A stretch of DNA of 64,000 bases. Origin: RGIG2041 sp045546315. GTDB taxonomy: Bacteria; Bacillota; Clostridia; UBA1381; UMGS1253. The stretch covers positions 39,972-103,971 of the forward strand of contig JAZQCN010000095.1 of NCBI GenBank assembly GCA_045546315.1, written 5' to 3'. Position numbers and translations under genes: made by a program. This document shows, piece by piece, positions 1 to 9,159 of the stretch. How positions within the stretch are numbered: the first letter of the stretch is position 1; every line of letters starts with the position of its first letter. Below the pieces are notes generated by a model. It saw nothing but the letters and a program-made list of their open reading frames with translations, made no database searches and had not been told where the DNA came from.

Positions 1-604
1 CCAAATTTCTGCCCGCCGCCGTACCGTGACAGCCGTAGTGAATCATATTTGCGACAACCGTGCCGGCTTCATTTTTAAAGGAAATAACGGTCATTTGCGG
101 ATTGAACGGTCCCCACGGATTCTGACCGAGCACTATGCGATTGTCCTCAGTCAGCTCGCGGCGATTTATACCCACATAGCTGTTACCGCTTGCCGTACCG
201 ACTGTTACCGCCTGCGTATTATTTATTGCCTGTTCGGCTGCCTTCAGGATGCCCGGAATCAAAATGCCGTCGCAGTATTCCTTGTCAATACCGCCCCAAC
301 CGGCCTGCCCATTTGTATTTGGACCGGAATGGGTATGCGTTGCGCTGATGATACATTTCTGCTTCGGAATACCGAATTTTTCAGAAATCTGCGCAAGCAC
401 TGCCGCTGTCATTTCGGTGTTCAAAAGACAAACTGTTACCGAAACCATCAACGCCTGCGCTTTGCCCTGCTTAAAATAAAATGCGGTCGCCGTCAAATCA
501 TCCGCCACAGCGTTTGAAAACACATTCGGTGAATAGCCATAAAGCTGACAACCGATTTTCGGCGTAATGATTTCGCGTGCAACGCCCATATACAGTTTTT
601 CCAT
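1..604 (-). CDS. Neutral/alkaline ceramidase-like hydrolase, N-terminal part (cut by window edge)
   Basis: About 201 residues are readable, open to the left edge. The ATG (604-602) follows a GGAGGG ribosome site 6-7 bases upstream. The protein begins MEKLYMGVAREIITPKIG and contains SATHTHSGPN (about residue 88) and IHYGCHGT (about 193). HxHSGP and the later His are the zinc-ligand motifs of the neutral/alkaline non-lysosomal ceramidase N-terminal domain. No signal peptide is seen, so a cytoplasmic enzyme is likely. In bacteria such proteins often act on unknown amides, so the substrate is open. A divergent AraC regulator sits 150 bases away and probably controls it. The family is confident, the substrate is not. 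Confidence 0.8.
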   Translation of the reverse strand, partial: MEKLYMGVAREIITPKIGCQLYGYSPNVFSNAVADDLTATAFYFKQGKAQALMVSVTVCLLNTEMTAAVLAQISEKFGIPKQKCIISATHTHSGPNTNGQAGWGGIDKEYCDGILIPGILKAAEQAINNTQAVTVGTASGNSYVGINRRELTEDNRIVLGQNPWGPFNPQMTVISFKNEAGTVVANMIHYGCHGTAAGRNL

Positions 605-636
605 AGCGATCCCTCCGCCTTGCTCTCTTTGATTTC

Positions 637-665
637 ATTATATAGCGCACCACGCATATTTTAAA
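637..665 (-). promoter_or_regulatory. Sigma-A promoter of the ceramidase-like gene
   Basis: On the minus strand TTTAAA (665-660) and TATAAT (642-637) are 17 bases apart, ending 33 bases upstream of the ATG. Confidence 0.6.
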
Positions 666-706
666 GGGCTTTTCTTCTTTTATAATTCGCAAAAATTCTG
701 ATTTGC

Positions 707-735
707 TTGACACACAAAACAAAATATAGTATTCT
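707..735 (+). promoter_or_regulatory. Sigma-A promoter of the AraC gene
   Basis: TTGACA (707-712), 17 bases, TATTCT (730-735). It faces away from the ceramidase promoter, giving a divergent control region of about 150 bases. Confidence 0.65.
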
Positions 736-757
736 GTTTATAAGGATGTGAGAATTG

Positions 758-1585
758 ATGCTTCACCAAAAGTTATTAACCGGGCAAACGCCCTTCTACG
801 CAACGGTCGGTACTGCAAGCGCCTTCCCACTGCATCGGCACCCGGACATTGAAATCAGCTATTGTCAAAAAGGCAGCTATAAAATTGTTATCAACAACCA
901 AACGCATACCATCAGTGAAGGCGAATTTGCCCTAATTTTACCGCTGGACCCACATGAATATCCCGACTCAGAAAACACGGATGCACAGAGCCTCACCCTC
1001 ATGCTCGGTCCGAATTTTTTAGGCGAATACTACAAGCCTTTTATTCACTCTGCGTTTGAAACAGTCTACTCCCTTAAGACAGACGCACCCGAAAGCACTA
1101 CCTTGATGCACCTGTTTGAAGAAATCTTCCATTTGCGAGAACACCCTACGGAATTTTCAACATTGAAAATTCACGGTAATCTTTATCAGATTTCTGCACT
1201 GATGCTCGAGCATTTGCCAATACAGCAAAGCAAAAAAACACATACAAAAAATCTGCAGGATCTTTCCAAAATCGAAAAGGCGCTTGAAATCATTCATCAA
1301 GACTATGCCGAGCCGCTTTCTATCGATACAGTCAGTCATATATGCGGCTACAGCAAAAGCAATTTCTGCACTACTTTTAAAAACATCACGGGCACAACCT
1401 TCCACAGCGTATTAAATCAGCACCGCATCGAGATTGCGTGCCTGCATTTACAGGGCAGCGACTTAACCGTGGAGGAAATTGCCGAAAAGGTCGGCTTTGC
1501 CGATGCAAAATCTTTCTGCCGCGTGTTCAAAAAGCAAATCGGCATTACCGCCGGAGAATACAAGAAAAAGCACAGAGCCATCTGA
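758..1585 (+). CDS. AraC family transcriptional regulator with N-terminal cupin
   Basis: A 275-residue regulator. The first half has the cupin ligand-binding pattern: histidines in LHRHPDIEISY (about residues 26-36), then EGEFALILPLDPHEY. The last 100 residues carry the two helix-turn-helix units of AraC proteins: LSIDTVSHICGYSKSNFCTTFK and VEEIAEKVGFADAKSFCRVFKK split by a linker, ending in GITAGEYKKKH. The ATG at 758 lies 9 bases after AAGGATG; a TTG one codon earlier is an alternative. It is divergent from the ceramidase-like gene, which it probably activates in response to a small ligand. Target and ligand are inference. Confidence 0.9.
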   Translation: MLHQKLLTGQTPFYATVGTASAFPLHRHPDIEISYCQKGSYKIVINNQTHTISEGEFALILPLDPHEYPDSENTDAQSLTLMLGPNFLGEYYKPFIHSAFETVYSLKTDAPESTTLMHLFEEIFHLREHPTEFSTLKIHGNLYQISALMLEHLPIQQSKKTHTKNLQDLSKIEKALEIIHQDYAEPLSIDTVSHICGYSKSNFCTTFKNITGTTFHSVLNQHRIEIACLHLQGSDLTVEEIAEKVGFADAKSFCRVFKKQIGITAGEYKKKHRAI

Positions 1586-1603
1586 GCCTCTGTGCTTTTT
1601 TTT
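1565..1603. terminator. Bidirectional terminator between AraC and spoVT
   Basis: 13-base arms 1565-1577 and 1588-1600 with A and T runs on both sides; it overlaps the stop of the AraC gene and lies just past the spoVT stop. Confidence 0.9.
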
Positions 1604-2144
1604 ACCCTTCCATATGCCTTGCAAAAAACCCGGCTGCCGCCTGCGCAAGCTTTTCCTCCGCCTCGCTCGCAATCGCCTTGTCATCGGAAAAGAATACTAC
1701 ACTCCCTAAGCAGTCCCCCTCAGCGATAATCGGACAAACGACGCTTGCAAAGTGCTTGTCCGTGCCGTCAATGAGCGGCACGAGCTTGTTTGTGCCGACT
1801 GCCTTGACATAGCTTGTTTTGCCGTCCATCAGTCGTTCCAACTCTGCGCTGACCGGCTTCTCCAGAATTTCGCGCTTAGAGGCACCGCTGACAGCAATAA
1901 CGGTATCACGGTCGGTGATGCAGGCGGGCAGATTACTCGTTTTGGAAAGCGACTCTGCATACTGTGCGGCAAATTCGCCAAGCTCACCGATGGGCGAATA
2001 TTTTTTAAAAATCACCTCGCCGTCACGGTTGGTGAAAATCTCAAGCGGGTCGCCCTCGCGGATGCGCATCGTGCGGCGGATTTCCTTCGGGATAACCACC
2101 CTGCCCAAATCATCTATTCTTCTTACAATTCCCGTTGCTTTCAT
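1602..2144 (-). CDS. spoVT: Stage V sporulation protein T
   Basis: A 180-residue protein with the SpoVT architecture. An AbrB-type swapped-hairpin DNA-binding domain occupies residues 1-50 (MKATGIVRRIDDLGRVVIPKE, then RRTMRIREGDPLEIF), followed by a GAF-like domain to the end. In Bacillus, SpoVT acts in the forespore under sigma-G as activator and repressor of late genes. Length and domain order match the family fully. The gene is alone, with a shared terminator at its 3' end. No sigma-A promoter is evident upstream, which fits forespore expression, though I could not assign a sigma-G site. It indicates a spore former. Confidence 0.96.
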   Translation of the reverse strand: MKATGIVRRIDDLGRVVIPKEIRRTMRIREGDPLEIFTNRDGEVIFKKYSPIGELGEFAAQYAESLSKTSNLPACITDRDTVIAVSGASKREILEKPVSAELERLMDGKTSYVKAVGTNKLVPLIDGTDKHFASVVCPIIAEGDCLGSVVFFSDDKAIASEAEEKLAQAAAGFFARHMEG

Positions 2145-2238
2145 AAAAAATGCTCCTTTTGGTTTTAGTTACATCTCTATTGTGTGCAAGCAAGGAATTT
2201 TTATGTAAGGGAAATGGTGGAAATGATTTTTTGCGGCT

Positions 2239-2715
2239 TTACGCCTCTTCAAACAACGGGTGCAAATAATATACCGTATCATTCGAAGAAGAGCTGCTGT
2301 CCGACGAATGACCGTAATGGTATTGCCAGAGGCCGTGCTTCTTTTTGGCTGTATGAATCGAAACATATTCATAGCCTTTGTTGAAGGTCGGGTTTTTGGA
2401 ATAAAAGGAACGGTCCACAAGCGCGATAATCCCGAAAAATGCGCCGTCCTTTACCAAAATTTCCTCGTCCTTGATTGGGCGGCAATATGTCTCGCTGTCA
2501 GCGCTGTTTTGATCATAGCCGTGGTCATCCTCATGGTAGGCATCCAAATCAATTCTCCAAAGATCTGCCTCTGCGCGTATTTTTTTGTATTCATCATCAC
2601 TGTATTCTGTCTCGACAACATGAATGTCCGGCTCCTGGCTTGTCCACATAGGATATTCCGGGCTGCCGCACACAAGCATGTCCGTTGTTTTTTCGGAAAC
2701 GGTAAAAAGCTTCAT
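2239..2715 (-). CDS. Hypothetical acidic protein
   Basis: 158 residues from an ATG with a GAGGGG site 8 bases upstream; a longer frame begins 22 codons earlier but would overlap the asparaginase stop and lacks a better site. The protein is acidic and soluble, without membrane segments or signal peptide. A region rich in Asp/Glu (DLDAYHEDDHGYDQ, about residues 52-65) is followed by a Ser-rich tract (SSDSSSSSN, near 137). I do not recognise a family. It starts 16 bases after the asparaginase gene ends, so the two are probably cotranscribed, but this does not reveal its function. Confidence 0.75.
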   Translation of the reverse strand: MKLFTVSEKTTDMLVCGSPEYPMWTSQEPDIHVVETEYSDDEYKKIRAEADLWRIDLDAYHEDDHGYDQNSADSETYCRPIKDEEILVKDGAFFGIIALVDRSFYSKNPTFNKGYEYVSIHTAKKKHGLWQYHYGHSSDSSSSSNDTVYYLHPLFEEA

Positions 2716-2731
2716 TGTATTTTCCCCTCTT

Positions 2732-3709
2732 CTATTCTTTAAATTCATTTGCAATTCTTTTTTGCATAAATGCTTGAACATCCTCGCCCATACTCAGCGC
2801 TGCCCACGCCTTCATATACATGGAAACAAAGGTGCAATACGGCAGAGTGCCGATATGCAGCGCTTCAAATAACTTTGTGCTTTCATAGCTGACACCGCCA
2901 CGCACATTTGCCGCATAAACCGGGATGCCCTTTTCCGCTGCACTTTTGCAAAATTCTGCAAAGCACGCATTTTCGGTATTGAGCGTTGCCGAATGGTAGG
3001 GCTTTACAAGCACAGCCTTCACCCTTGCAAGGTCATAGGCATAGCCGTCGCCCGGATGACTGTCAACAACCAGTATCTCCGCACGCTCTGCATACTGCAC
3101 TGCACCGAGCGCATTTATTTTTTTCGCCGTCGGCACGGCATTGACTTCAATTTTATCGGTATATATTGCATAGGGCTGACCGTCGATACTGTGCAAATCC
3201 GCATCGCACTCGCGGTGCTGTAAAAGCCTTGTCGGAATATGGATGCCCGTAAAGCCTTCCCCATCGTTTTTATAGCTGACAAACACGCCGCCGCTTGCTT
3301 TGCTTTTGATAAATTCCACAGCAGCTTCAAAGTTTGAAAAGCCGTTCGTTCTTGCATCCTCCAACGGATATGCCGCAGATACAAACACAATCGGGATTTT
3401 ACAATCGCCGAAGGCATACTCCGCCGCTACGGCACTGTATTGCAGCGTATCCGTGCCGTGTGTTACGATGATGCCGTCGTAATCTTTTGCAAGCTGCCGC
3501 GTAAGCTCGGCTTGCAAAAGGTTTAACGCCCCTGCCGAAAGGTTTTCACTTAATATACTGTACGGCGAAGCCGTAACAAATTCAACTTCCTTTTGGTATT
3601 GCTCAAAATGCTTCAGCAAAATATAATTTGCCGCACTGTCGACCGAAACCCAGTCTTTGTTTGCGCGACTACCAATCGTTCCGCCCGTAAACAGCACAAG
3701 AATTTTCAC
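2732..3709 (-). CDS. Asparaginase (type I-like, cytoplasmic)
   Basis: 325 residues. Hydrolyses asparagine to aspartate and ammonia. Both catalytic threonine motifs are present: LFTGGTIGS near residue 6-14 and VTHGTDTLQYSA near 80-91. Residues LEDARTNG and the late DSHPGDGY match the family. No signal peptide, so a cytoplasmic enzyme. I chose the GTG at 3709 because it starts directly at the first beta-strand (KILVLFTGG) and follows AAAGGGG; an upstream ATG adds 15 unrelated residues. It has its own promoter and is followed by a hypothetical gene in the same operon. Confidence 0.92.
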   Translation of the reverse strand: MKILVLFTGGTIGSRANKDWVSVDSAANYILLKHFEQYQKEVEFVTASPYSILSENLSAGALNLLQAELTRQLAKDYDGIIVTHGTDTLQYSAVAAEYAFGDCKIPIVFVSAAYPLEDARTNGFSNFEAAVEFIKSKASGGVFVSYKNDGEGFTGIHIPTRLLQHRECDADLHSIDGQPYAIYTDKIEVNAVPTAKKINALGAVQYAERAEILVVDSHPGDGYAYDLARVKAVLVKPYHSATLNTENACFAEFCKSAAEKGIPVYAANVRGGVSYESTKLFEALHIGTLPYCTFVSMYMKAWAALSMGEDVQAFMQKRIANEFKE

Positions 3710-3744
3710 GGCCGTATGTCCCCTTTCGTATAATCCTCCGCACC

Positions 3745-3773
3745 AGTATACCATATTCCATACCCTTTTTCAA
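3745..3773 (-). promoter_or_regulatory. Sigma-A promoter of the asparaginase operon
   Basis: Minus strand TTGAAA (3773-3768), 17 bases, TATACT (3750-3745). Confidence 0.7.
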
Positions 3774-3848
3774 CCGTTGCAAGCATCCTTGCGCAAAAAT
3801 GCACAATAAAGCATTGTTTTTCGACAAATAATTTTTAAAAAATATCAT

Positions 3849-3878
3849 TTTGACAAATTCTTGCAAATGTGGTAAACT
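3849..3878 (+). promoter_or_regulatory. Sigma-A promoter of the CarD-like gene
   Basis: TTGACA (3849-3854), 18 bases, TAAACT (3873-3878), giving a leader of roughly 55 bases. Confidence 0.65.
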
Positions 3879-3940
3879 ATGAATACGGAAAAGACAATAA
3901 TAAGCCGTATCGGCTTAAGGCAATAGCGGAGGACGACAGC

Positions 3941-4438
3941 ATGTCTTACGAAATTGGTGACAGAATTTTATATCCTATGCACGGCGCAGGCACGATTGAA
4001 GCCATTGAGGAGCAGGAAATCCTCGGCGAAAAGCATGCGTACTATGTTTTGCGCCTTCCCGCCGGCGATATGAAGGTAATGCTGCCGATTAAAAAACTCA
4101 GCGAAATCGGTGTGCGCGATATCATCTCTGCAGATGAAGGGCAGAAGGTTTTAGCTGCAATTCCGGGCGAAATCGCAAATGACGATACCAACTGGAACAA
4201 GCGCTACCGCGACAATATGGAGCTTTTGCGCACCGGCGACATTTACAAGGTGCTCGATGTTGTAAAAAGCTTGATGCTGCGCGACTATATCAAAGGGCTT
4301 TCCACCGGCGAGCGCAAAATGCTGTCCAACTCGAAGCAGATTTTAATCAGTGAGCTTGTTTTGTCCGGCACGACCGAAGCAGAGGATGTGGAAAATCGTC
4401 TGGCCGATGCCATTGCAAAGGCTGCAACCGCAAAATAA
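3941..4438 (+). CDS. CarD/CdnL family RNA polymerase-binding regulator
   Basis: 165 residues. The N-terminal CarD/TRCF RNA-polymerase-interaction domain is clear: MSYEIGDRILYPMHGAGTI, then EILGEKHAYYVLRL and MLPIKK. The rest is helical (DNNMELL-like WNKRYRDNMELLRTG, then ALMLRDYIKGLS-like segment, LSNSKQILISEL), as in CdnL. Such proteins bind the beta subunit and stabilise open promoter complexes, often at rRNA promoters. The ATG at 3941 has GGAGG at the right distance; the longer frame upstream runs through the promoter region. A single-gene unit with its own promoter and terminator. Confidence 0.93.
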   Translation: MSYEIGDRILYPMHGAGTIEAIEEQEILGEKHAYYVLRLPAGDMKVMLPIKKLSEIGVRDIISADEGQKVLAAIPGEIANDDTNWNKRYRDNMELLRTGDIYKVLDVVKSLMLRDYIKGLSTGERKMLSNSKQILISELVLSGTTEAEDVENRLADAIAKAATAK

Positions 4439-4451
4439 ATTGAACATATAC

Positions 4452-4490
4452 AAAACCGACATTCCTACGAATGTCGGTTTTTTTGTTTTA
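4452..4490. terminator. Terminator after CarD, shared with the ABC exporter
   Basis: 13-base arms 4452-4464 and 4469-4481, loop of four, T run on the plus strand and a shorter one on the minus strand. Confidence 0.88.
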
Positions 4491-6386
4491 TTCCAATTCA
4501 AAAGCACCGGTATACAGCTGATAGTATTTTCCCTTTTCGGCAATCAGCGCCTCATGCGTGCCGCGCTCAATGATTCTTCCGTTTTCCAAAACCATAATCA
4601 CATCCGAATTCTGTACTGTAGAAAGACGGTGCGCTATCACAAATACGGTTCTGCCGTGCATCAGCGAATCCATGCCTTTTTGCACGATTGCCTCCGTGCG
4701 CGTATCAATACTGGAGGTTGCCTCGTCCAGAATCATAACCGGCGGGTCGGCAACCGCGGCGCGCGCAATCGCCAGAAGCTGACGCTGTCCCTGCGAAAGA
4801 CCGCTGCCGTCGCCGGAAAGCACCGTGTCATAGCCCTGCGGCAGACGGCGGATAAAGCCGTCCGCACCGGCGAGGCGTGCAGCTGCGTACACCTCTTCCT
4901 CGGTTGCATCCAGCTTGCCATAGCGGATATTTTCCATAACCGTGCCAGTAAACAGATTCGTATCCTGCAAAACTATGCCGAGCGAGCGGCGCAGATCGCT
5001 TTTCTTTATCTTGTTGATGTTAATATCATCATAGCGCACCTTGCCGTCGGCAATATCGTAAAAGCGGTTAATCAGGTTGGTAATCGTTGTTTTACCCGCG
5101 CCCGTTGCGCCGACAAAGGCTACCTTCTGCCCCGGCTCGGCGTAGAGCGAAACATCATGCAAAACGGTCTTGCCCGGTGTGTAGGCAAAGTCCACATCAT
5201 AGAAGCGCACATCGCCCGAAAGCCTTGTGTAGGTCACAGTTCCGTCTGTATGCGGATGCTTCCACGCCCAAAGTCCGGTACGCGCGGCGCTTTCCGTTAA
5301 AACTCCGTTTTCCTCTTTTGCATTGACAAGCGTTACATAGCCGTCATCCGCTTCCGGCGCTTCATCCATCAGCTCAAATATGCGCTGTGCACCTGCAAGT
5401 GCCATAACGACGGAATTCATCTGCTGCGAAATCTGGTTAATCGGCATATTAAAGCTCTTGGACAGCTGCAGGAAGGTTGCAATCTTACCTAAGGAAATGC
5501 TCTTTGTAAACACAGCGAGCGCGCCGCCTGCAATCGCGATAATGACATATTGCAGATGCCCTAAATTATTGTTAATCGGGCCGAGGATATTAACAAACGA
5601 GTTTGCCTGCGTTGCATTTTCGCAAAGCGCCGCATTGCGGCGGTCAAACTCTGCCTTGGTTTCCGCCTCGTGGCAGAATACCTTTACAACCTTTTGCCCC
5701 TGAATCATTTCTTCAACAAAGCCGTTTACATCACCAAGCGCCTTTTGCTGCTTGGCAAAAAACTTACCGCTGTTGCCGGCAACCTTTCTGGTAATCGTCA
5801 GTACAAGGCTGACCGATACAAGCACAAGTGCCGTCAGCGGCAGGCTGGTGATGCACATAGAAGTAAACACGGTAATAATCGTGATTACCGAAGAAAACAC
5901 CTGCGGCAAGCTCTGCGCAAGCATCTGGCGAAGCGCATCGGCATCGTTGGTATAGCGGCTCATTGTGTCGCCGTGGGTGTGCGTATCAAAATAGCGAATC
6001 GGCAGTGTTTGCATATGCGCAAACATTTCGTTTCTGATATCGCGCAAAACGCCCTGCGCAATCGTAACCATAATGCGGTTTTGCATCCAGGCGGATACAA
6101 CGCCGACCGCATAAATCAGCGCCATCTGCCCGATGGCATACAAAAGCCCCGTAAACTGTGGATTGGCATTGCCCAGAAGCGGCGCAATATAATCGTCAAT
6201 TAAAACCTGCAAAAACAGGCTGCCCGCTACATTGGCAAGCGTAGAAAACAAAATACACAAAAGCACCAATGCAAATCGCATTTTATAGCGCTTTGTGACA
6301 TAAGACAGCATTCTCTTTGCCGCTTTCCAGTCCATTTTCTGCCCCGGCATACGCGGCGCGTGTCTCGACGGAGGTGCATTACGCAT
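4488..6386 (-). CDS. ABC exporter half-transporter, subunit with canonical ATPase residues
   Basis: 632 residues: six-helix transmembrane domain (about 25-330) then an ATP-binding domain. Walker A GATGAGKTT is near residue 425, signature LSQGQRQ near 530, Walker B MILDEATSS near 550 with the catalytic Glu, and switch His in VIAHRLSTV. An insert of about 50 residues precedes the nucleotide-binding domain. The signature has Gln where Gly is usual, matching the partner's degenerate site. The start overlaps the partner's end by 8 bases, so translation is coupled. Expected role: heterodimeric export of drugs or lipids at the cytoplasmic membrane. Substrate unknown. Confidence 0.93.
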   Translation of the reverse strand: MRNAPPSRHAPRMPGQKMDWKAAKRMLSYVTKRYKMRFALVLLCILFSTLANVAGSLFLQVLIDDYIAPLLGNANPQFTGLLYAIGQMALIYAVGVVSAWMQNRIMVTIAQGVLRDIRNEMFAHMQTLPIRYFDTHTHGDTMSRYTNDADALRQMLAQSLPQVFSSVITIITVFTSMCITSLPLTALVLVSVSLVLTITRKVAGNSGKFFAKQQKALGDVNGFVEEMIQGQKVVKVFCHEAETKAEFDRRNAALCENATQANSFVNILGPINNNLGHLQYVIIAIAGGALAVFTKSISLGKIATFLQLSKSFNMPINQISQQMNSVVMALAGAQRIFELMDEAPEADDGYVTLVNAKEENGVLTESAARTGLWAWKHPHTDGTVTYTRLSGDVRFYDVDFAYTPGKTVLHDVSLYAEPGQKVAFVGATGAGKTTITNLINRFYDIADGKVRYDDININKIKKSDLRRSLGIVLQDTNLFTGTVMENIRYGKLDATEEEVYAAARLAGADGFIRRLPQGYDTVLSGDGSGLSQGQRQLLAIARAAVADPPVMILDEATSSIDTRTEAIVQKGMDSLMHGRTVFVIAHRLSTVQNSDVIMVLENGRIIERGTHEALIAEKGKYYQLYTGAFELE

Positions 6387-8112
6387 CGGCGCTCACCCCC
6401 TTTATCTGAGATGCATAGACTTCCTTGTAAATTGCATTGGTTTGCAAAAGCGTATCATGCGTACCGACCGCATCGACGCGCCCATTATCCATCACAATAA
6501 TTTTATCGGCGTGCTCCACAGAGGAAATGCGCTGTGCAATAATAATTTTGGTTGTGTCCGGAATTTCTTCGGCAAATGCACGCTGAATCAGCGCATCCGT
6601 TTTCGTGTCCACCGCACTGGTGGAATCGTCCAAAATCAAAATCTTCGGTTTCTTCAAAAGCGCACGCGCAATACAGAGTCGCTGCTTTTGTCCGCCGGAA
6701 ACATTGCTGCCGCCCTGCTCAATATAGGTATCGTATTTTTTCGGCATTTTTTGCACAAACTCATCCGCCTGCGCCAGGCGGCAAACGCGCTCAATTTCCT
6801 CGTCGCTCGCCTCGGCATTGCCCCAGCGCAAATTTTCCTTAATCGTACCGGAGAAGAGCACATTCTTTTGCAGCACCATTGCTACACTGTCGCGCAGCAC
6901 CTCTAAATCATAGTCGCGCACATCCGTGCCGCCGACCTTGACACAGCCCGCACTGACATCATAGAGCCTCGGAATCAGTTGCACTAAGGTAGACTTTGCG
7001 CTACCTGTGCCGCCGATGATGCCGACGGTTTCTCCCGAAGCAATCGACAAATTTACATCGTGCAGGCAAATATTTTTCTTGTAGCCGAAGCTCACATTCT
7101 CAAACTGAATCGAGCCGTCCGGCACGGTGGTTACCGGATTTTCGCCGTTTTGAATGTCGCTTTCCTCCTCCAAAAGCTCTGCCACACGCTCGGCAGAGGC
7201 GCGGGAAATAACAATCATAACGAAAATCATCGACACGCTCATCAGGCTCATCAAAATCTGCATACCGTAAGTAATAAAGCTCATCAGCTGACCGGTGGTC
7301 ATACTGCCGCCGACAATCAGGCGCGCACCAATCCAGGAAATGAGCAAAATGCAGGCGTACATACAGCTCTGCATCAGCGGCGCATTAAACGCAAGCAAGC
7401 GCTCTGCCTTGGAAAAATCTTTATAAATACTGTCCGAAACGGAATTAAACTTCTCGGTCTCGTATTCCTCACGCACAAAAGCCTTGACCACGCGCATACC
7501 GCGCAGATTTTCCTGCACGACATTGTTTAAGCGGTCATAGGTTTTAAACACGCGCCCGAAAATCGGATGTGCATTCGACATAATCAAATAAAGCCCGATT
7601 GCCAGCACCGGCATCAGCACAAGAAAAATCAGCGAAAGCTTAGCATTGACAAAAACCGCCGCCGCAAATGAAAAAACCAACATCATCGGGCCGCGCACCG
7701 CAATACGGATAATCATCTGATATGCGTTTTGCAGATGCGTAATATCCGTAGTCAGACGCGTTACGATGCTTGCGCTCGAAAACTTATCAATGTTTGAAAA
7801 CGAATAGTTCTGTACGCGGTAGAACGCATCATGGCGCAAATTTTTAGCAAAGCCTGCCGATGCGCGTGCCGCACTGCGCCCGGACAAGACGCCGAACAAA
7901 AGCGAAATCACGCAGGAAACTGCCAGCGCCAGTCCCACCTTCACGATATGATTCATATTGCCGACATCAATACCGTCATCAATGAGCGTTACCATTAAAA
8001 GCGGAATCAGCACCTCCATGATAACCTCCATAGATACATAAAGCGGCGCCAAAATCGAGTCTTTTTTATACTCGCGCACGCTTTGTAAAAGCCGTTTTAT
8101 CAAAACCGTCAC
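6379..8112 (-). CDS. ABC exporter half-transporter, subunit with degenerate ATPase residues
   Basis: 577 residues, first gene of the pair. A transmembrane domain (about 15-310) precedes the ATP-binding domain: Walker A GGTGSAKST near 365, signature VSGGQKQR near 470. Walker B reads LILDDSTSAVD, with Asp instead of the catalytic Glu, and the switch residue is Gln (IIAQRISS) instead of His. These are the substitutions seen in the non-hydrolysing site of heterodimeric exporters such as TM287/288 and BmrCD. Together with the downstream subunit it should form one canonical and one degenerate ATP site. The substrate cannot be read from sequence. Confidence 0.93.
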   Translation of the reverse strand: MTVLIKRLLQSVREYKKDSILAPLYVSMEVIMEVLIPLLMVTLIDDGIDVGNMNHIVKVGLALAVSCVISLLFGVLSGRSAARASAGFAKNLRHDAFYRVQNYSFSNIDKFSSASIVTRLTTDITHLQNAYQMIIRIAVRGPMMLVFSFAAAVFVNAKLSLIFLVLMPVLAIGLYLIMSNAHPIFGRVFKTYDRLNNVVQENLRGMRVVKAFVREEYETEKFNSVSDSIYKDFSKAERLLAFNAPLMQSCMYACILLISWIGARLIVGGSMTTGQLMSFITYGMQILMSLMSVSMIFVMIVISRASAERVAELLEEESDIQNGENPVTTVPDGSIQFENVSFGYKKNICLHDVNLSIASGETVGIIGGTGSAKSTLVQLIPRLYDVSAGCVKVGGTDVRDYDLEVLRDSVAMVLQKNVLFSGTIKENLRWGNAEASDEEIERVCRLAQADEFVQKMPKKYDTYIEQGGSNVSGGQKQRLCIARALLKKPKILILDDSTSAVDTKTDALIQRAFAEEIPDTTKIIIAQRISSVEHADKIIVMDNGRVDAVGTHDTLLQTNAIYKEVYASQIKGVSADA

Positions 8113-8237
8113 TTCCCTTCAGTAAACACATCTATTTTAATTTATCTCTGTATAAATTACAACAAATCCGGAAAAAATTCATAAAAGTTTCACAAACAAT
8201 ACGCTGCCGAATTCCATTTTCCGTTTTAAAACCACAC

Positions 8238-8266
8238 AAAAAGCATCCCTACCGGGGATGCTTTTT
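8238..8266 (-). terminator. Terminator of the second AraC gene
   Basis: Arms 8238-8249 and 8255-8266 (12 bases each), T run on the minus strand; it overlaps the last codons of the gene. Confidence 0.85.
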
Positions 8267-9028
8267 ATATTCCATCGGCGAAACACCGACAGTTTTCCGA
8301 AACATTTTTGAAAAATTGAACACATCGCCATAGCCCGATAAAACGGCTGCTTCAGACACACTGTGCCCGGAAGCCAAAAATTCCTTTGCCTTTTCCATAC
8401 GCACATGCACAATGTATTCCTTCACAGACTCGCCGTAGCGCGCTTTAAAAACTCTCGAGAGATAGCGCCGGTTCAAACCGAACCGCTGCGCCATATCCTC
8501 CACAGTTAACGCTTCCATATAGTTTAGCTTAATATAGCGGTGTACCTGCCCCGTCACATCCAGCGGCTGCTGCGCATTAAAAAACAAATGATGCATAATT
8601 TCAAAAATCGCCGCCGCACAGGAGTGCGCGCTGACCGCATTTATTTTTACCGCCTCGGCAATTTTTAAAAAGGTATCTTCCGGATAATCCACAACCGGCG
8701 CAATGGAAGAAAATTTTTCTGCAAGGCTGCCGGCAAACGAAATCCATACATATACCCACGGATCCTTCGGGTCTGCTGCATAGGTTGTAGTCTCCTCCGG
8801 ACAGATTGTAAAAAATTGCCCCTCCGCTACCGGATAGGTCTCGCCCGTTTCGTGCTTTGTAAAGGTGCCCTTGCCGCTGATACAGTAATGCAAAAGATAG
8901 TATTGGCGTATACGCGGACCGAATGTATTGGTCGGCAGGCATTTCTCCATACCAACAAACAGCGGAATTATATCATGATAAACACCGCGCTCCGCTTCTA
9001 TCGGCACACTCCAAAAACGCTTATGCAT
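8249..9028 (-). CDS. AraC family transcriptional regulator with cupin sensor
   Basis: 259 residues. The ATG at 9028 follows GGGAGGT by 6 bases; four extra codons upstream are unlikely. The N-terminal half is an AraC-binding/cupin domain (HETGETYPVAEGQFFTI near residue 55-70). The C-terminal HTH pair reads LTVEDMAQRFGLNRRYLSRVF and VSEAAVLSGYGDVFNFSKMF, ending GVSPMEYKK. Probably a sugar- or host-metabolite-responsive activator. It is a single gene with its own terminator, next to the ABC exporter but separated by 137 bases, so the exporter is a possible but unproven target. Confidence 0.9.
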   Translation of the reverse strand: MHKRFWSVPIEAERGVYHDIIPLFVGMEKCLPTNTFGPRIRQYYLLHYCISGKGTFTKHETGETYPVAEGQFFTICPEETTTYAADPKDPWVYVWISFAGSLAEKFSSIAPVVDYPEDTFLKIAEAVKINAVSAHSCAAAIFEIMHHLFFNAQQPLDVTGQVHRYIKLNYMEALTVEDMAQRFGLNRRYLSRVFKARYGESVKEYIVHVRMEKAKEFLASGHSVSEAAVLSGYGDVFNFSKMFRKTVGVSPMEYKKHPR

Positions 9029-9159
9029 AATTACACCTCCCATATCAAGTTACATTATAACATACACTTTCTCCAAAAGTCCATTGTTTTTCTGTAAAAA
9101 TCCAAAAAACAGAGAAAAAATGACAAATTTTCATCTGTGCCCATTCAGCGTTTATTTTC

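Noticed and set aside
4350..5300. 316-codon plus-strand frame
   Set aside because: Shadow of the ABC exporter gene on the other strand; no ribosome site and odd composition.
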